This document shows, in pieces, positions 16,026 to 25,523 of a stretch of 64,000 bases of DNA (position 1 is the first letter of the stretch; each line of letters opens with the position of its first letter). This DNA comes from JAICLV01 sp036380925 (GTDB lineage: Bacteria; Actinomycetota; Actinomycetes; Acidothermales; Acidothermaceae), in assembly GCA_036380925.1 (NCBI GenBank), contig DASVDW010000212.1, positions 7,970 to 71,969 of the forward strand, read 5' to 3'. A model generated the notes under the pieces. That model made no database searches and had not been told where the DNA came from. It saw nothing but the letters and a program-made list of their open reading frames with translations. The position numbers were made by a program, and so were the translations under genes.

Positions 16026-18406
16026 TCGCGCAATCGGCGTTTCCCGTCGAACCGTGGGCGGTCCGCGAGACCCGCTTCGACCTTGACCTGCTCGCGCAGT
16101 CGGAGTCGCTGTTCGCGTTGTCGAATGGCCACATCGGCCTGCGCGGCAACCTCGACGAAGGGGAACCGCACGGCATACCCGGCAGCTACCTGGTCGGCTT
16201 CTACGAACTGCGGCCGTTGCCGTACGCCGAGAACTCGTACGCGAACCCGGAGTCGAGCCAGTCGATCGTCAACGTCACGAACGGCAAGTTGATCCGGCTG
16301 CTGGTCGATGACGAGCCATTCGACGTCCGCTACGGCAAAGTCCATTCCCACGAGCGGGTGCTCGACCTGCGGGCCGGCGCGATGACCCGCACCGTGGAAT
16401 GGTCATCTCCCGCCCGCAAACGGGTGCGGGTCAGGTCGACTCGCCTGGTGTCGTTCACCCAGCGCGCGGTCGCGGCGATCGAATACCAAGTTGAGGCGCT
16501 CGACAACCCGGTCCGGCTCGTCGTCCAATCCGAGCTGGTGGCCAACGAAGACGTTCCCGCGCAGTCGAGCGACCCGCGAGAGGCCGCGGCGATGGAGCGA
16601 CCGTTGACGGCGGTCGACCAAACGACCACCGACAACAGCGTGGTGCTCGTCCATCGCACGAATCGCAGCGGGCTGCAGATGGCCGTCTCGATGGCGCACG
16701 AGGTGCTCGACAAGGGCGCCGGAGAGGTCACCCGCGAGGTGCACGTCGCGCCTGACTGGGGTCGCGTGACATTGGTCTGCTCGCTAGAGCCCGGAGAGCG
16801 CCTCCGCGTGGTCAAGTACCTCGGCTACGGCTGGTCCCGAGTCCGGTCGCCGCAGGCGCTGCGCGACCAGGCGGCTGGAGCGGTGACGGCCGCGACGGTG
16901 ACCGGCTTCGACGGACTGCGCGCGGAGCAACGCCGCTACCTCGACGACTTTTGGGACGCCGCCGACGTGGAGGTCGAAGGCGACGAGGAGATACAGCAGG
17001 CGGTGCGGTTCGGCCTTTTTCACGTCTTGCAGGCCGGAGCGCGCGCCGAGGGGCGGGGCATCGCGGCGAAGGGCCTTACCGGTCCTGGCTACGACGGGCA
17101 CACGTTTTGGGACAGCGAGTCCTTCGTGCTGCCGGTGCTCATGTACACCCGGCCTGAGGCGGCCGCGCACGCGCTTCGGTGGCGGCACACCACGGTCGGT
17201 AAAGCGCGACAACGCGCGCAGACACTCGGCTTCCACGGCGCGGCGTTCCCTTGGCGGACCATTCACGGTGAGGAATGCTCGGGCTACTGGCCGGCCGGAA
17301 CGGCGGCGGTGCACGTCACCGCCGACATCGCCAACGCGCTCGATCGGTACACCAACGTCACCGGCGATCACTCTGTGGAGCGCGAAGGCGGGCTCGAGTT
17401 GCTGGTCGAGGCGGCTCGCTTTTGGATGTCGGTCGGGCACTTCGGTTGTGACAAGAAATGGCATGTCTCGGGGATCACCGGTCCTGACGAATACACCGCG
17501 CTCGTCGACGACAACACTTTCACCAACCTGGCCGCGGCGCACAACCTCACCGCCGCGGCCGCGTCGGTGGACAGGAACCCGGCGCTAGCCCGTGACCTCG
17601 GCGTCAGCGAGGACGAGGTCGCGCGATGGCGGGTCGCCGCCGACTCCGTTTTCGTGCCCTACGACCAACGGTTGGGAATCCATGAGCAAAACTCCGGCTT
17701 CATCATGTTGCCGGAGTGGGATTTCGAGTCCTCCAAGGACAAGTACCCGCTGATGTTGCACGCGCCCTACTTCGACATCTATCGAAAGCAGGTCATAAAG
17801 CAAGCTGACCTCGAGTTGGCGATGGTCTGCTTCGGTCACCACTTCACCGACGACGAGAAGGCGCGCAACGTCGACTATTACGAACGGCGCACGGTGCGCG
17901 ACTCATCGTTGTCGGCGAGCGTCCAGGCGGTGATCTGCGCTGAGGTGGGCCACCTCGAGCTGGCGCACGACTACGCCTACGAGGCCGCGCTGATCGATCT
18001 GCAAGACCTGCATCACAACAGCCGGGACGGGCTGCACATGGCGTCGCTGGCCGGGGCGTGGGTCGCGCTCGTCTTCGGCTTCGGCGGCCTGCGCGACACC
18101 TACGGCGAGCTGTCCTTCGACCCGCAGCTGCCCAGCGGCATCTCCCGGTTGCGGTTCACGATTCGTTGGCACGGCCTGCGGCTCGGCGTCGACATCACAC
18201 CCGACGAGGTCACCTACACGTTGCGCGACGGGCCGGACGCCTCGCTGACGTTTCGACACGAAGGCGACACCGTGACGGTCGACACGAGCGCTCCCACGAC
18301 CAAAAAGATCGGCAAGCGCCAGCCGCTGCTGCCACGGCCGGAGCAGCCGCCGGGCCGCGAACCGATGGCCCGCGGCCGTGGCGTCGGCCCCGATCCGCGC
18401 GCCTGA
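16022..18406 (+). CDS. GH65 alpha-glucoside phosphorylase (Rv3401-like)
   Basis: A 794-residue cytosolic enzyme of glycoside hydrolase family 65. The N-terminal beta-sandwich (about 1-290) leads into the (alpha/alpha)6 barrel with [20 protein letters not shown] and [18 protein letters not shown]. The catalytic acid is Glu490 in GPDEY, almost the same position as in maltose phosphorylase. These enzymes phosphorolyse maltose, trehalose, kojibiose or related disaccharides to beta-glucose 1-phosphate plus glucose. That product is the substrate of the overlapping HAD phosphomutase, which supports phosphorylase over hydrolase activity. The disaccharide used cannot be read from sequence. GGAGGAG lies before the ATG. 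The C-terminal 40 residues are Pro/Arg rich and atypical. Confidence 0.93.
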   Translation: MIAQSAFPVEPWAVRETRFDLDLLAQSESLFALSNGHIGLRGNLDEGEPHGIPGSYLVGFYELRPLPYAENSYANPESSQSIVNVTNGKLIRLLVDDEPFDVRYGKVHSHERVLDLRAGAMTRTVEWSSPARKRVRVRSTRLVSFTQRAVAAIEYQVEALDNPVRLVVQSELVANEDVPAQSSDPREAAAMERPLTAVDQTTTDNSVVLVHRTNRSGLQMAVSMAHEVLDKGAGEVTREVHVAPDWGRVTLVCSLEPGERLRVVKYLGYGWSRVRSPQALRDQAAGAVTAATVTGFDGLRAEQRRYLDDFWDAADVEVEGDEEIQQAVRFGLFHVLQAGARAEGRGIAAKGLTGPGYDGHTFWDSESFVLPVLMYTRPEAAAHALRWRHTTVGKARQRAQTLGFHGAAFPWRTIHGEECSGYWPAGTAAVHVTADIANALDRYTNVTGDHSVEREGGLELLVEAARFWMSVGHFGCDKKWHVSGITGPDEYTALVDDNTFTNLAAAHNLTAAAASVDRNPALARDLGVSEDEVARWRVAADSVFVPYDQRLGIHEQNSGFIMLPEWDFESSKDKYPLMLHAPYFDIYRKQVIKQADLELAMVCFGHHFTDDEKARNVDYYERRTVRDSSLSASVQAVICAEVGHLELAHDYAYEAALIDLQDLHHNSRDGLHMASLAGAWVALVFGFGGLRDTYGELSFDPQLPSGISRLRFTIRWHGLRLGVDITPDEVTYTLRDGPDASLTFRHEGDTVTVDTSAPTTKKIGKRQPLLPRPEQPPGREPMARGRGVGPDPRA

Positions 18407-18442
18407 TCCGGCCAACCCGCTTCCGGCGGGCAAGATGACCAC

Positions 18443-19405
18443 GTGCTCCAGCTACGCGTGTTCTCGCCGTCCGAGCTCACCGACGCCGTGATGGGCGTGT
18501 TGAGTTCGCATCGGGACGTCAGCGCGCTCGCCGTCGTTCACGGCGCGTCCGTTCGACCGGCCGGTGACCTGGTGCTCGCCGACATCCCGCGGGAGGCGGC
18601 CAACGCGGTCGTCGACCAGATCCACGCGCTCGGCGTCACGGAGACCGGCACGATGCACCTGGACACGGTGCAGACGTGGGTGTCGCAGCCAGGATTGGCC
18701 GCCGAACGTCGCGCCCCAGGCAGCGGCGCGGACGCCGTCGTCTGGTCGGAGGTCATCGAAAACGCCTACGGTGACGCGGAATTGAACTGGACGTACCTGA
18801 CTTTCATGACCCTGGCGACGCTGATCGCGAGCATCGCGATCGTGCTCGACTCGCAGATCCTGGTGATCGGCGCGATGGTGCTGGGCCCGGAGTTCGGCGC
18901 CATCGCCGCGCTCGGTGTGGCGCTCGTGCGTCGGCGTCCGGCGCTGTTGCGGTTCGCGGCGCGCACCCTGGCACTCGGATTCGCCTGCGCGATCCTGGTG
19001 ACCGCGGGGTTGTCGCTGGTCGCGCGGGGCGCGGGCTGGATTCACCGTGCCGACGTCGTCGGCCAGCGCGCGGGGACGTCGTTCATCTACTCGCCGGACA
19101 GGTGGAGCTTCACCGTCGCCGTCATCGCCGGCGCCGCCGGTGTGTTGTCGCTCACCTCAGCCCGTCTCGGCGGGCTGTCGGGAGTGTTCATCTCGGTCAC
19201 CACCGTGCCGGCCACCGGAAACATCGCGGTGGGCCTGGTTTTCGGCGCGTGGAGCGAAGTGCGCGGCAGCGGACTGCAACTGCTGGTCAACATCGTCGGC
19301 ATGGCGCTCGCCGGTTGGCTCACCCTCGTCGTCCAGCAAAGCGTGTGGTCACGGGTCTCGATTCGGCGCGCCGCGATAACGTCGGGACGACGAACAGGAG
19401 CGTGA
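18443..19405 (+). CDS. DUF389 membrane protein
   Basis: A 320-residue protein with a soluble N-terminal ferredoxin-like domain (about 1-85) and six or seven transmembrane helices from about residue 120. The segment LTFMTLATLIASIAIVLDSQ and ILVIGAMVLGPEFGAIAALG contains the conserved DSQILVIGAMVLGPEF signature of DUF389 (TIGR00341-related). The family's molecular function is unknown. Its stop is 2 bp before the ATG of the aldo/keto reductase gene, so the two are probably cotranscribed. Confidence 0.9.
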   Translation: MLQLRVFSPSELTDAVMGVLSSHRDVSALAVVHGASVRPAGDLVLADIPREAANAVVDQIHALGVTETGTMHLDTVQTWVSQPGLAAERRAPGSGADAVVWSEVIENAYGDAELNWTYLTFMTLATLIASIAIVLDSQILVIGAMVLGPEFGAIAALGVALVRRRPALLRFAARTLALGFACAILVTAGLSLVARGAGWIHRADVVGQRAGTSFIYSPDRWSFTVAVIAGAAGVLSLTSARLGGLSGVFISVTTVPATGNIAVGLVFGAWSEVRGSGLQLLVNIVGMALAGWLTLVVQQSVWSRVSIRRAAITSGRRTGA

Positions 19406-19407
19406 TC

Positions 19408-20463
19408 ATGGAGTACCGGCAGCTGGGCGCATGCGGCCTTCGGGTCTCGGCGCTGACACTCGGCACGATGGGATTTGGCGGCCGCGGTTGGGCGGCGAGC
19501 GTGGGCACCATCGACGTCGACGGCGCGCGCCGGCAGATCTCGATGGCGCTCGACGCGGGCGTCAATTTGATCGACACCGCGGACGTGTACTCCGCCGGGT
19601 GGTCCGAGGAGATAGTGGCCAAAGCACTTCCCGTCACGAGAGACGACGTGCTGATCGCGACCAAGGCCCGCATGCCGATGGGCGACGGCCCCAACGACGC
19701 GGGCCTGTCACGCCACCACATCGTCCGCGCCGCCGAGGCCAGCCTGCGCCGACTGCAGACCGACCACATCGACCTCTACCAGGTTCACGAGTGGGACGGC
19801 CAGACACCGCTCGAGGAGACGCTGAGCGCCCTCGACCACCTCGTGACGTCGGGCAAGGTCCGCTACATCGGCGCGTCGAACTACACCGGCTGGCAGCTGA
19901 TGAAGGCCCTCGGAATCTCAGCGCGGCAAGGAACCTCCCGGTTCGTCAGCCAACAGATCCACTACTCGCTGCAGTCCCGCGACGCCGAGTACGAGCTGGT
20001 CCCGCTGTCCATCGACCAAGGCCTCGGCATCTTGGTGTGGAGCCCGCTCGCCGGGGGGCTGCTGTCGGGCAAGTACCGTCGCGGCGTCCAGCCGCCCGCC
20101 GGCAGCCGCCATCTCGGCGACTGGGACGAGCCGCCGGTGCACGACGAGGATCAGCTGTACGACACCATCGACGCGCTCGTCGAGATCGGCGACGCCCACC
20201 ACGCGTCGGCGGCGCAGGTGGCGCTCGCCTGGCTGCTCGGCCGGCCAGCTGTCACCACCGTCATCGTCGGCGCCCGCACCGAAGCGCAGCTGGCGGACAA
20301 TCTGAAGGCGGCCGACCTGGTGCTCTCGGACGACGAGCGGTCACGCCTCGACCAGGTCAGCGCCCAGCGGTTGCTCTATCCGCACTGGCACCAGGCGAAG
20401 ACCTCCGGCGATCGGCTCAGCGCCGCCGACCTCAGCGTGCTCGGCCCGCACCTCCCCCGCTAG
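19408..20463 (+). CDS. Aldo/keto reductase
   Basis: A 351-residue NADPH-dependent aldo/keto reductase. MEYRQLGACGLRVSALTLGT at the N-terminus, the catalytic tetrad region with NLIDTADVYSAGWSEEIV (Asp and Tyr), DVLIATKARMPMG (Lys), and DLYQVHEWDGQTPLEE (His) are all present. RYIGASNYTGWQLM and the C-terminal TTVIVGARTEAQLADN bind the cofactor. It reduces an aldehyde or ketone of unknown identity. The ATG at 19408 follows AGGAG with 7-nt spacing; the frame is open earlier but this is the family start. The last four bases overlap the convergent stress-protein gene. Confidence 0.94.
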   Translation: MEYRQLGACGLRVSALTLGTMGFGGRGWAASVGTIDVDGARRQISMALDAGVNLIDTADVYSAGWSEEIVAKALPVTRDDVLIATKARMPMGDGPNDAGLSRHHIVRAAEASLRRLQTDHIDLYQVHEWDGQTPLEETLSALDHLVTSGKVRYIGASNYTGWQLMKALGISARQGTSRFVSQQIHYSLQSRDAEYELVPLSIDQGLGILVWSPLAGGLLSGKYRRGVQPPAGSRHLGDWDEPPVHDEDQLYDTIDALVEIGDAHHASAAQVALAWLLGRPAVTTVIVGARTEAQLADNLKAADLVLSDDERSRLDQVSAQRLLYPHWHQAKTSGDRLSAADLSVLGPHLPR

Positions 20464-20954
20464 GACTCGCCGAGCGACATCCCGGCCCGGCGCAGCACGT
20501 CGCGGGCCGCCTCGGCTTGGCCACCGCGGGCGACGATGTCGTACCGCGCGGCCACAAATGAGCGCAGTGATGAGAAGTCCCGCGCGCCTCGGGTCGCGGC
20601 ATGCCCGACATAGCCGAAGACCGCGCCCCACACCGCGCCGATCACCAGGCCTCCGACGATCAGGCCGATCCACGTCGGACCGGTGGTGAAAAGGCCGACC
20701 AACACACCGATGAACAGACCGAACCACGCTCCGCTCGCGGCTCCCGCGCCTGCCGCCTTGCCCTTTGTCATACGCCCGGTGACCCGTTCGACCAAGCGCA
20801 GGTCGCAGCCCACGATGTCGAGGTGTTCGACGGGGAAGTGTTCGTCGGAGAGCCGATCGACGGCCTCTTGCGCTTGCTCGTACGTCGGATAGCTCGCGAC
20901 GGTGTTCCAGGCCGTGCTGATCGGATCGAGTCGGCTGGGATTCGTGAACGCCAT
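20460..20954 (-). CDS. General stress protein with YflT-like domain and glycine-rich membrane hairpin
   Basis: A 164-residue protein. The N-terminal part (about 15-65), VASYPTYEQAQEAVDRLSDE then FPVEHLDIVG, matches the general-stress-protein 17M / YflT-type domain. It is followed by a glycine-rich hydrophobic hairpin (GLFIGVLVGLFTTGPTWIGL and IVGGLVIGAVWGAVFGYVG), probably a membrane insertion, and a short soluble tail. Related proteins are induced by stress in actinobacteria, but the mechanism is unknown. The stop codon overlaps that of the convergent aldo/keto reductase through the palindromic CTAG. Confidence 0.85.
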   Translation of the reverse strand: MAFTNPSRLDPISTAWNTVASYPTYEQAQEAVDRLSDEHFPVEHLDIVGCDLRLVERVTGRMTKGKAAGAGAASGAWFGLFIGVLVGLFTTGPTWIGLIVGGLVIGAVWGAVFGYVGHAATRGARDFSSLRSFVAARYDIVARGGQAEAARDVLRRAGMSLGES

Positions 20955-21105
20955 GCCCTGCTCCTACCCATCGCAGCGTTGACAAAGCGGGCGTCGGATC
21001 GGCGTTTCGCGCGCCTATATCAACTCGCGGAAGACCTGTCGGGTGGGAGAAACTGCAAGATCGATTAGCATCATCTGGGTCGTTGGCGACCAGAGCGGAG
21101 AAGGC

Positions 21106-21978
21106 ATGAGACTCGGCATTCACCTCCCGGACTTCACCTGGCCGGGCGGCGCGGCGCGACTGTCGCAGCAGCTCACCGACGTCGCGCAAGGTGCTGAGGA
21201 CGCCGGCTTCCAGATGCTCACGGTGATGGACCACTTCTGGCAGATCGGCGTTGTGGGGCCGCCTGAGAACGAGATGCTTGAGGCCTACACGACGCTGGGC
21301 TTTCTCGCCGGGCGCACGACGCGCGTGTCGTTGCTCGCGATGGTGACCGGTGCGGTCTACCGACCGCCTGGCTTGCTCGCGAAGATGGTCACGACGCTCG
21401 ATGTGCTCTCCGGCGGCCGAGCCTGGCTTGGCATCGGCGCGGCCTGGAACGAGGCGGAGTCCCGCGGCCTCGGGTTGCCGTTTCCGCCGACCGCGGAGCG
21501 CTTCGAACGCCTCGAGGAGACGCTCCAGATTTGCCTGCAGATGTGGTCGGACGACGAGGGTCCGTTCAACGGCACGCACTATCAACTCGGCCGCACCCTG
21601 AACTCGCCACAAAGCCTGGCCAGACCGCATCCGCCGATCCTCATCGGCGGTGGCGGCGAGCAGAAAACACTGCGGCTCGTGGCGAGGTACGCGCAAGCCT
21701 GCAACCTGTTCGCCGGAGCCGACCTGCGACACAAGCTCGACGTGTTGCGCGCGCACTGCGAAGCCGAAGGCCGTGACTTCGACGACATCGAGAAGACCGT
21801 GCTCTACAACTTCGACGTCGGCGAACACGGCGAGAACGCCGAGCGGATCATCGCCGACCTGCGCGGGTTGAGCGAACTCGGCTTCACGCTGGCCCACGGG
21901 CAGGTCGCCGGCGTGGCGTCGCTTCGACCACTGGAAGTCATCGGGCGGGACATCGTGCCCGTCGTGGAGCGGTTCTAG
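21106..21978 (+). CDS. LLM class F420-dependent oxidoreductase (TIGR03560-like)
   Basis: A 290-residue luciferase-like enzyme starting MRLGIHLPDFTWPGGAARLS. Signature segments are LTVMDHFWQIG near residue 40, RVSLLAMVTGAVYRPPGLLA, LSGGRAWLGIGAAWNEAE, and RPHPPILIGGGGEQKTLRL. It likely uses F420 as cofactor; the substrate is unknown. The frame is open to 21043, but the ATG at 21106 is preceded by GGAGAAGG and matches the family start. The gene appears monocistronic. Confidence 0.88.
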   Translation: MRLGIHLPDFTWPGGAARLSQQLTDVAQGAEDAGFQMLTVMDHFWQIGVVGPPENEMLEAYTTLGFLAGRTTRVSLLAMVTGAVYRPPGLLAKMVTTLDVLSGGRAWLGIGAAWNEAESRGLGLPFPPTAERFERLEETLQICLQMWSDDEGPFNGTHYQLGRTLNSPQSLARPHPPILIGGGGEQKTLRLVARYAQACNLFAGADLRHKLDVLRAHCEAEGRDFDDIEKTVLYNFDVGEHGENAERIIADLRGLSELGFTLAHGQVAGVASLRPLEVIGRDIVPVVERF

Positions 21979-22021
21979 CCACACCGATGAACGCGAGCCT
22001 CGGCGCGCGTCTTAGTTGGAA

Positions 22022-22312
22022 ATGACGACCGACGAGTCCCAACCCATCAAATTCGCTGTCCGGGGGCCGATTGAGCACGCCGACCTCCCGGGACTGTGCG
22101 AGCGCGTGTGCCGGCTGCTGGCCGGGCGCGGTGGGTGCGTGGTGTTGTGCGACGTCAGCGGGGTGGCCGCCGACGCCGGCAGCGTGGACGCGCTCGCGCG
22201 CTTGCAGCTCGCCGCCACTCGCAACGGCTGCCGGGTGCGGTTGCGCAACGCGTCGGCGGAGCTGCGAGACGTGGTGGCGTTGATGGGCCTCACCGACGTG
22301 CTGCCCGAGTAG
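22022..22312 (+). CDS. Small STAS-domain protein
   Basis: A 96-residue single-domain protein of the STAS / anti-anti-sigma-like fold: KFAVRGPIEHADLPGLCERV, then GCVVLCDVSGVAADAGSVDA and LARLQLAATRNGCRVRLRNA. The phosphorylatable Ser position after DVSGV is occupied by Ala, so if it is a regulatory STAS protein it does not use the classical SpoIIAA-type switch at that site. An in-frame TTG 6 bp earlier is a possible start. It is convergent with a sigma-factor gene, but there is no anti-sigma kinase nearby, so a link is only suggestive. Confidence 0.75.
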   Translation: MTTDESQPIKFAVRGPIEHADLPGLCERVCRLLAGRGGCVVLCDVSGVAADAGSVDALARLQLAATRNGCRVRLRNASAELRDVVALMGLTDVLPE

Positions 22313-22323
22313 CGGCCGCAGCC

Positions 22324-23334
22324 TTATTGATCGAGCCGCGGCGGCAGCCCGAACAGCGGGAACAGCGTCTGGGTGGAAAGAAAGAAGGTGAAGTCGGCGA
22401 TCACGCCGTCACGAAGCTCGATCACCTGCAGCGCCCATGGCTCGTAGCCGCCGTTGGGGCTCGGCTTGTACTGCCCGAACGTCGGAAGCCCGTTGGCAGA
22501 CTCCACCGGGATGACCCGCGATCCCTTGCAACCAATGCCGGGGCCGAACCACCAGGCGAAGATGTCGTCGCGACCGGCGAGCCACATGTCGTAAGGCGGC
22601 ATCGACTGCTTGGCGTCTTCGTGGATAAGCGCCGTCAACGCGCTGACGTCGTAGGCCTCGAACGCCTTGACGTAGCGGTCGAGCAGGTCCTTCTCCGCGG
22701 CGCTCAACGACGAGCCGGCCGCCGCGCTCCCGGAGCGCGCCGCCTCACTCGACTGCAGCGTGGCCCGAGCCCGCTGGAGCGCGCTGTTGACCGCGGCGAC
22801 CGACGTCTCGAGCAGCTCCGCGACCTCGCTCGCCTGCCACTGCAGCACCTCGCACAAGATCAGCGAGGCGCGCTGCCGTGGCGGCAGGTGCTGCAGCGCG
22901 GCGACGAACGCGAGCCGCACCGAGTCACGCACGACCGCGGTCTCCGCCGGGTCGCCGCCCTCGGCGACCACGAGCCGCTCGGGAATCGGCTCCAGCCAGG
23001 TGGCCTCCGGCAGCTCGTTCAAGTTGGCCGCGACCGGCTCGCGGGCCGGCCCAAGATCGACCGGTCGGGCGCGACGCTGGGAGCTGCGCAGCATGTCAAG
23101 ACAGATGTTGGTCGCGATGCGGTAGAGCCACGATCGCACCGAAGACCGGCCCTCGAAGCTCTCAATAGAGCGCCACGCCCGGATGAAGGTCTCCTGCACG
23201 GCGTCGTCGGCCTCGAAGGGCGAGGCGAGCATCCGGTAGCAGTAGGCGCGCAACTCGGTGCGGAAAGTCTCGAACTGCCGCTGAAGGTCGTCGGCGCTGA
23301 CGGCTGGCCTGGACGGCGTGGTTGGTGCGGTCAT
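22324..23334 (-). CDS. ECF sigma factor with C-terminal SnoaL-like domain (SigG/ECF56-like)
   Basis: A 336-residue sigma factor. The sigma2 region includes AYCYRMLASPFEADDAVQET and FIRAWRSIESFEGRSSVRSWLYRI; sigma4 includes HLPPRQRASLILCEVLQW and ASEVAELLETSVAAVNSALQ. After sigma4, residues about 210-336 form a SnoaL/NTF2-like domain (LLDRYVKAFEAYDVSALTAL). This architecture is that of M. tuberculosis SigG-like ECF factors, which usually lack a partner anti-sigma factor and are thought to be controlled by the extension. GTG 23340 is an alternative start. It lies 17 bp after the intracellular xylanase gene and may share its transcript. Confidence 0.9.
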   Translation of the reverse strand: MTAPTTPSRPAVSADDLQRQFETFRTELRAYCYRMLASPFEADDAVQETFIRAWRSIESFEGRSSVRSWLYRIATNICLDMLRSSQRRARPVDLGPAREPVAANLNELPEATWLEPIPERLVVAEGGDPAETAVVRDSVRLAFVAALQHLPPRQRASLILCEVLQWQASEVAELLETSVAAVNSALQRARATLQSSEAARSGSAAAGSSLSAAEKDLLDRYVKAFEAYDVSALTALIHEDAKQSMPPYDMWLAGRDDIFAWWFGPGIGCKGSRVIPVESANGLPTFGQYKPSPNGGYEPWALQVIELRDGVIADFTFFLSTQTLFPLFGLPPRLDQ

Positions 23335-23351
23335 CGGCACATGCTAAGCGA

Positions 23352-24611
23352 TTACGCGGGCAGTCGCGCCTCCACGACGAGGGCTCCGGGTTGGCCCAAC
23401 TCGAAGGTCGCGACGCCGGCGGGTGTGGAGATCTCGTACTCACCAAGGAAGCCGGTCACCGCGACGCGCCCGTCGTCGTCCGTCGTCATCGTCGCCGGTG
23501 AAAGCCACCACTCGCCCTTGACGAGCGCCCGCAGCGCGTCGTACGAGGGCTTCGGCGTGGCGTCGGAGCGGACGAAACCGACGGGCGCGCCAAGCCATGC
23601 GCCGGCGTCGGACAACCCCCAGTACGTGATCGCCTCGACGGCCGGGTGGGAGAGCAGCGTGCGGTAGTGCCGAACCATCTCGTCGGCTTGCCGGGCCTCG
23701 CCCTCGGGGCTCGAGGGCCACTCCGGGATCTGGTAGTCGTTGAGATCCACGATCTCCGGCGGCATTAGGTGCCCCGACAGCAACGTGCTCTCGGTGAAAT
23801 GGATCGGCAACCCATAGCGGGCGAACCGGTCGAGGATCGCCAGCGTCTTCTCCTCGCCCCAATACCCCTGGTGCATATGGCTTTGCAGACCGAGCGCGTC
23901 GATCTGGACGCCAGCCTCGAGGCAACCCTCGATCAAGCACTCGTAGGCGGCCGACATGTCGAAGTCGTTGAGCAACAGCGTCGCGCGTGGATTGGCGGCG
24001 CGCGCCTCGTCGAAGACCGTGCGGATGATGCCGATGCGGCCGAGCTCTCGCGCGATCCGGGTGATGCCATTGGCGTATTTATCGAAGATCGGCATGATGA
24101 CGACCTCGTTGATGACGTCCCACGCGTCGATGACGCCCCTGAAGTCGGTGACCTCACGCCGGATCCGCGCCCGCTGCGCCTCGACGATCTCGGTGTTCGA
24201 CAATCCGAGCAACCAATCGGCCGTCACGGTGTGCCACGTCAGCGGGTGACCCTTCACCAGGCAGCCCTTGTCTTGGAACCACTTCGCCGTCTTCAGCAAG
24301 CGCTGGGTGTCGGGCTTGCCGCGCTCGCGCTCGAAATTCCCCCAATAGAACGGCAGCGTCGCGAAGTTGAAGACGTCGAACCACAGCTCGGCCATCTTCT
24401 CGAGGTCCTCGCCGTTGGCCGATGGCTGGCCGTTGACCAGCTCGATGAACTCAAAGCCGGTGCAGCCAAACAAGAACTTGTGCTTGCGCTGCGCCACCGT
24501 GACCGTCGTGTTGGCAAGCGGCCCGCCGTCGGCGGCGCGCACGCGGACCTGCGCCGTGGCACGGCGATGCGCCAGCTGCGGGTCAACGGTGAACGAGCGG
24601 TCTTCAATCAC
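23352..24611 (-). CDS. Intracellular GH10 endo-1,4-beta-xylanase
   Basis: A 419-residue GH10 enzyme without a signal peptide. Residues 1-45 form a small beta-rich lead-in (RRATAQVRVRAADGGPLANT). The barrel has FYWGNFERERGKP, KGHPLTWHTV near 120-129, acid/base Glu169 in AWDVINEVV, LLLNDFDMS, and nucleophile Glu274 in IHFTEST. A short beta-rich C-terminal extension (about 360-419) follows. It probably cleaves imported xylo-oligosaccharides. The start GTG 24611 has GGGAG 8 nt upstream. It lies within a run of closely spaced leftward genes with LLM, PfkB and amidohydrolase genes upstream. The secreted GH10 at 13718 is a distinct, more divergent enzyme. Confidence 0.92.
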   Translation of the reverse strand: MIEDRSFTVDPQLAHRRATAQVRVRAADGGPLANTTVTVAQRKHKFLFGCTGFEFIELVNGQPSANGEDLEKMAELWFDVFNFATLPFYWGNFERERGKPDTQRLLKTAKWFQDKGCLVKGHPLTWHTVTADWLLGLSNTEIVEAQRARIRREVTDFRGVIDAWDVINEVVIMPIFDKYANGITRIARELGRIGIIRTVFDEARAANPRATLLLNDFDMSAAYECLIEGCLEAGVQIDALGLQSHMHQGYWGEEKTLAILDRFARYGLPIHFTESTLLSGHLMPPEIVDLNDYQIPEWPSSPEGEARQADEMVRHYRTLLSHPAVEAITYWGLSDAGAWLGAPVGFVRSDATPKPSYDALRALVKGEWWLSPATMTTDDDGRVAVTGFLGEYEISTPAGVATFELGQPGALVVEARLPA

Positions 24612-24641
24612 GATGGTCGCTCCCTTCTCGGACGACGACGG

Positions 24642-25490
24642 TCAACCGACCAGCGGTCGCACCTGCGCAGCGACGAGGCGGACGAAGGCCTCGAGGTCTG
24701 GGTCGTCCGGCGTCGGTTGAAACACGACCGTATCGGCTCCAGCGTCGATCCAACGGCGGGCGCCCGCCGCCAGCGTCGCCGCGTCGCCCACAACGCTGAC
24801 CTCTGCCACGTTGTCGTAACCCCAGCGCTCGCCTTCGGCCAGCATGCGACTGTGCGCGTCGGCGCCAGTCGCGGCATGCACGTACACCACGATGTGATTC
24901 GCGTCATTGCCGATCTGACGCCGCTTCTCCCGCAGCTGCCGCGGGGATGTGCCGCCGGTGAGGACGGTGCCATCGGCCAGCTCTCCCGAAAGTTTCAAGG
25001 TGCGTTCGCCGATCGCTCCGACCAACAACTCCGGTCGTTCGGTCGGCGGCCAGTCCAGCCCCACGTCGTCCAACTTCACGTACTGGCCGTCGAGGCTCAC
25101 CCGCTCACCGTCGAGCAACGCGCGCAACGCCCAGACGTGCTCGCGCAGCAGCGTCATCGGCGAGCGCGCGCGTACGCCGACCTGACCCATCCAGTCCAAC
25201 ACGCCATGCCCGACACCGACGCGCACCCGGCCAGGGAACAACCGGCTGAGTGTCGCGACCTCCATCGCGATGACGGCCACGTTTCGCAGCGGCACGGGCA
25301 GAATGCCGATGCCCACGCGGATTCGCGACGACCAGGCGAGCGCGGCCGCCGCGGTGGCGATGCCGGACTCCTTGAAGCAGTCCTCCCACAGCCACAGTTC
25401 TTCAAGGCCCGCGTCGTCGGCAGTCTGCACCACGGCGCGCAATCGCTCGGGCGGCAGGTCGGGTAGAAAGACAACACCTAACGGGGTCAT
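24642..25490 (-). CDS. LLM class F420-type oxidoreductase
   Basis: A 282-residue luciferase-like protein: MTPLGVVFLPDLPPERLRAV, LWLWEDCFKESGIATAAAAL, RIRVGIGILPVPLRNVAVIA, FPGRVRVGVGHGVLDWMGQV. The end EAFVRLVAAQVRPLVG is typical of F420-dependent 5,10-methylene-H4MPT-reductase-like actinobacterial paralogues. The substrate is unknown. It sits 30 bp upstream of the GH10 gene and 33 bp downstream of the PfkB gene on the same strand, suggesting a shared transcript. Confidence 0.86.
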   Translation of the reverse strand: MTPLGVVFLPDLPPERLRAVVQTADDAGLEELWLWEDCFKESGIATAAAALAWSSRIRVGIGILPVPLRNVAVIAMEVATLSRLFPGRVRVGVGHGVLDWMGQVGVRARSPMTLLREHVWALRALLDGERVSLDGQYVKLDDVGLDWPPTERPELLVGAIGERTLKLSGELADGTVLTGGTSPRQLREKRRQIGNDANHIVVYVHAATGADAHSRMLAEGERWGYDNVAEVSVVGDAATLAAGARRWIDAGADTVVFQPTPDDPDLEAFVRLVAAQVRPLVG

Positions 25491-25523
25491 CCGCTGATTG
25501 TGCTCGGTGCGGCCGACGGCCGC

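Noticed and set aside
23769..25466. 565-codon plus-strand frame
   Set aside because: Antisense to GH10 and LLM genes; shadow.
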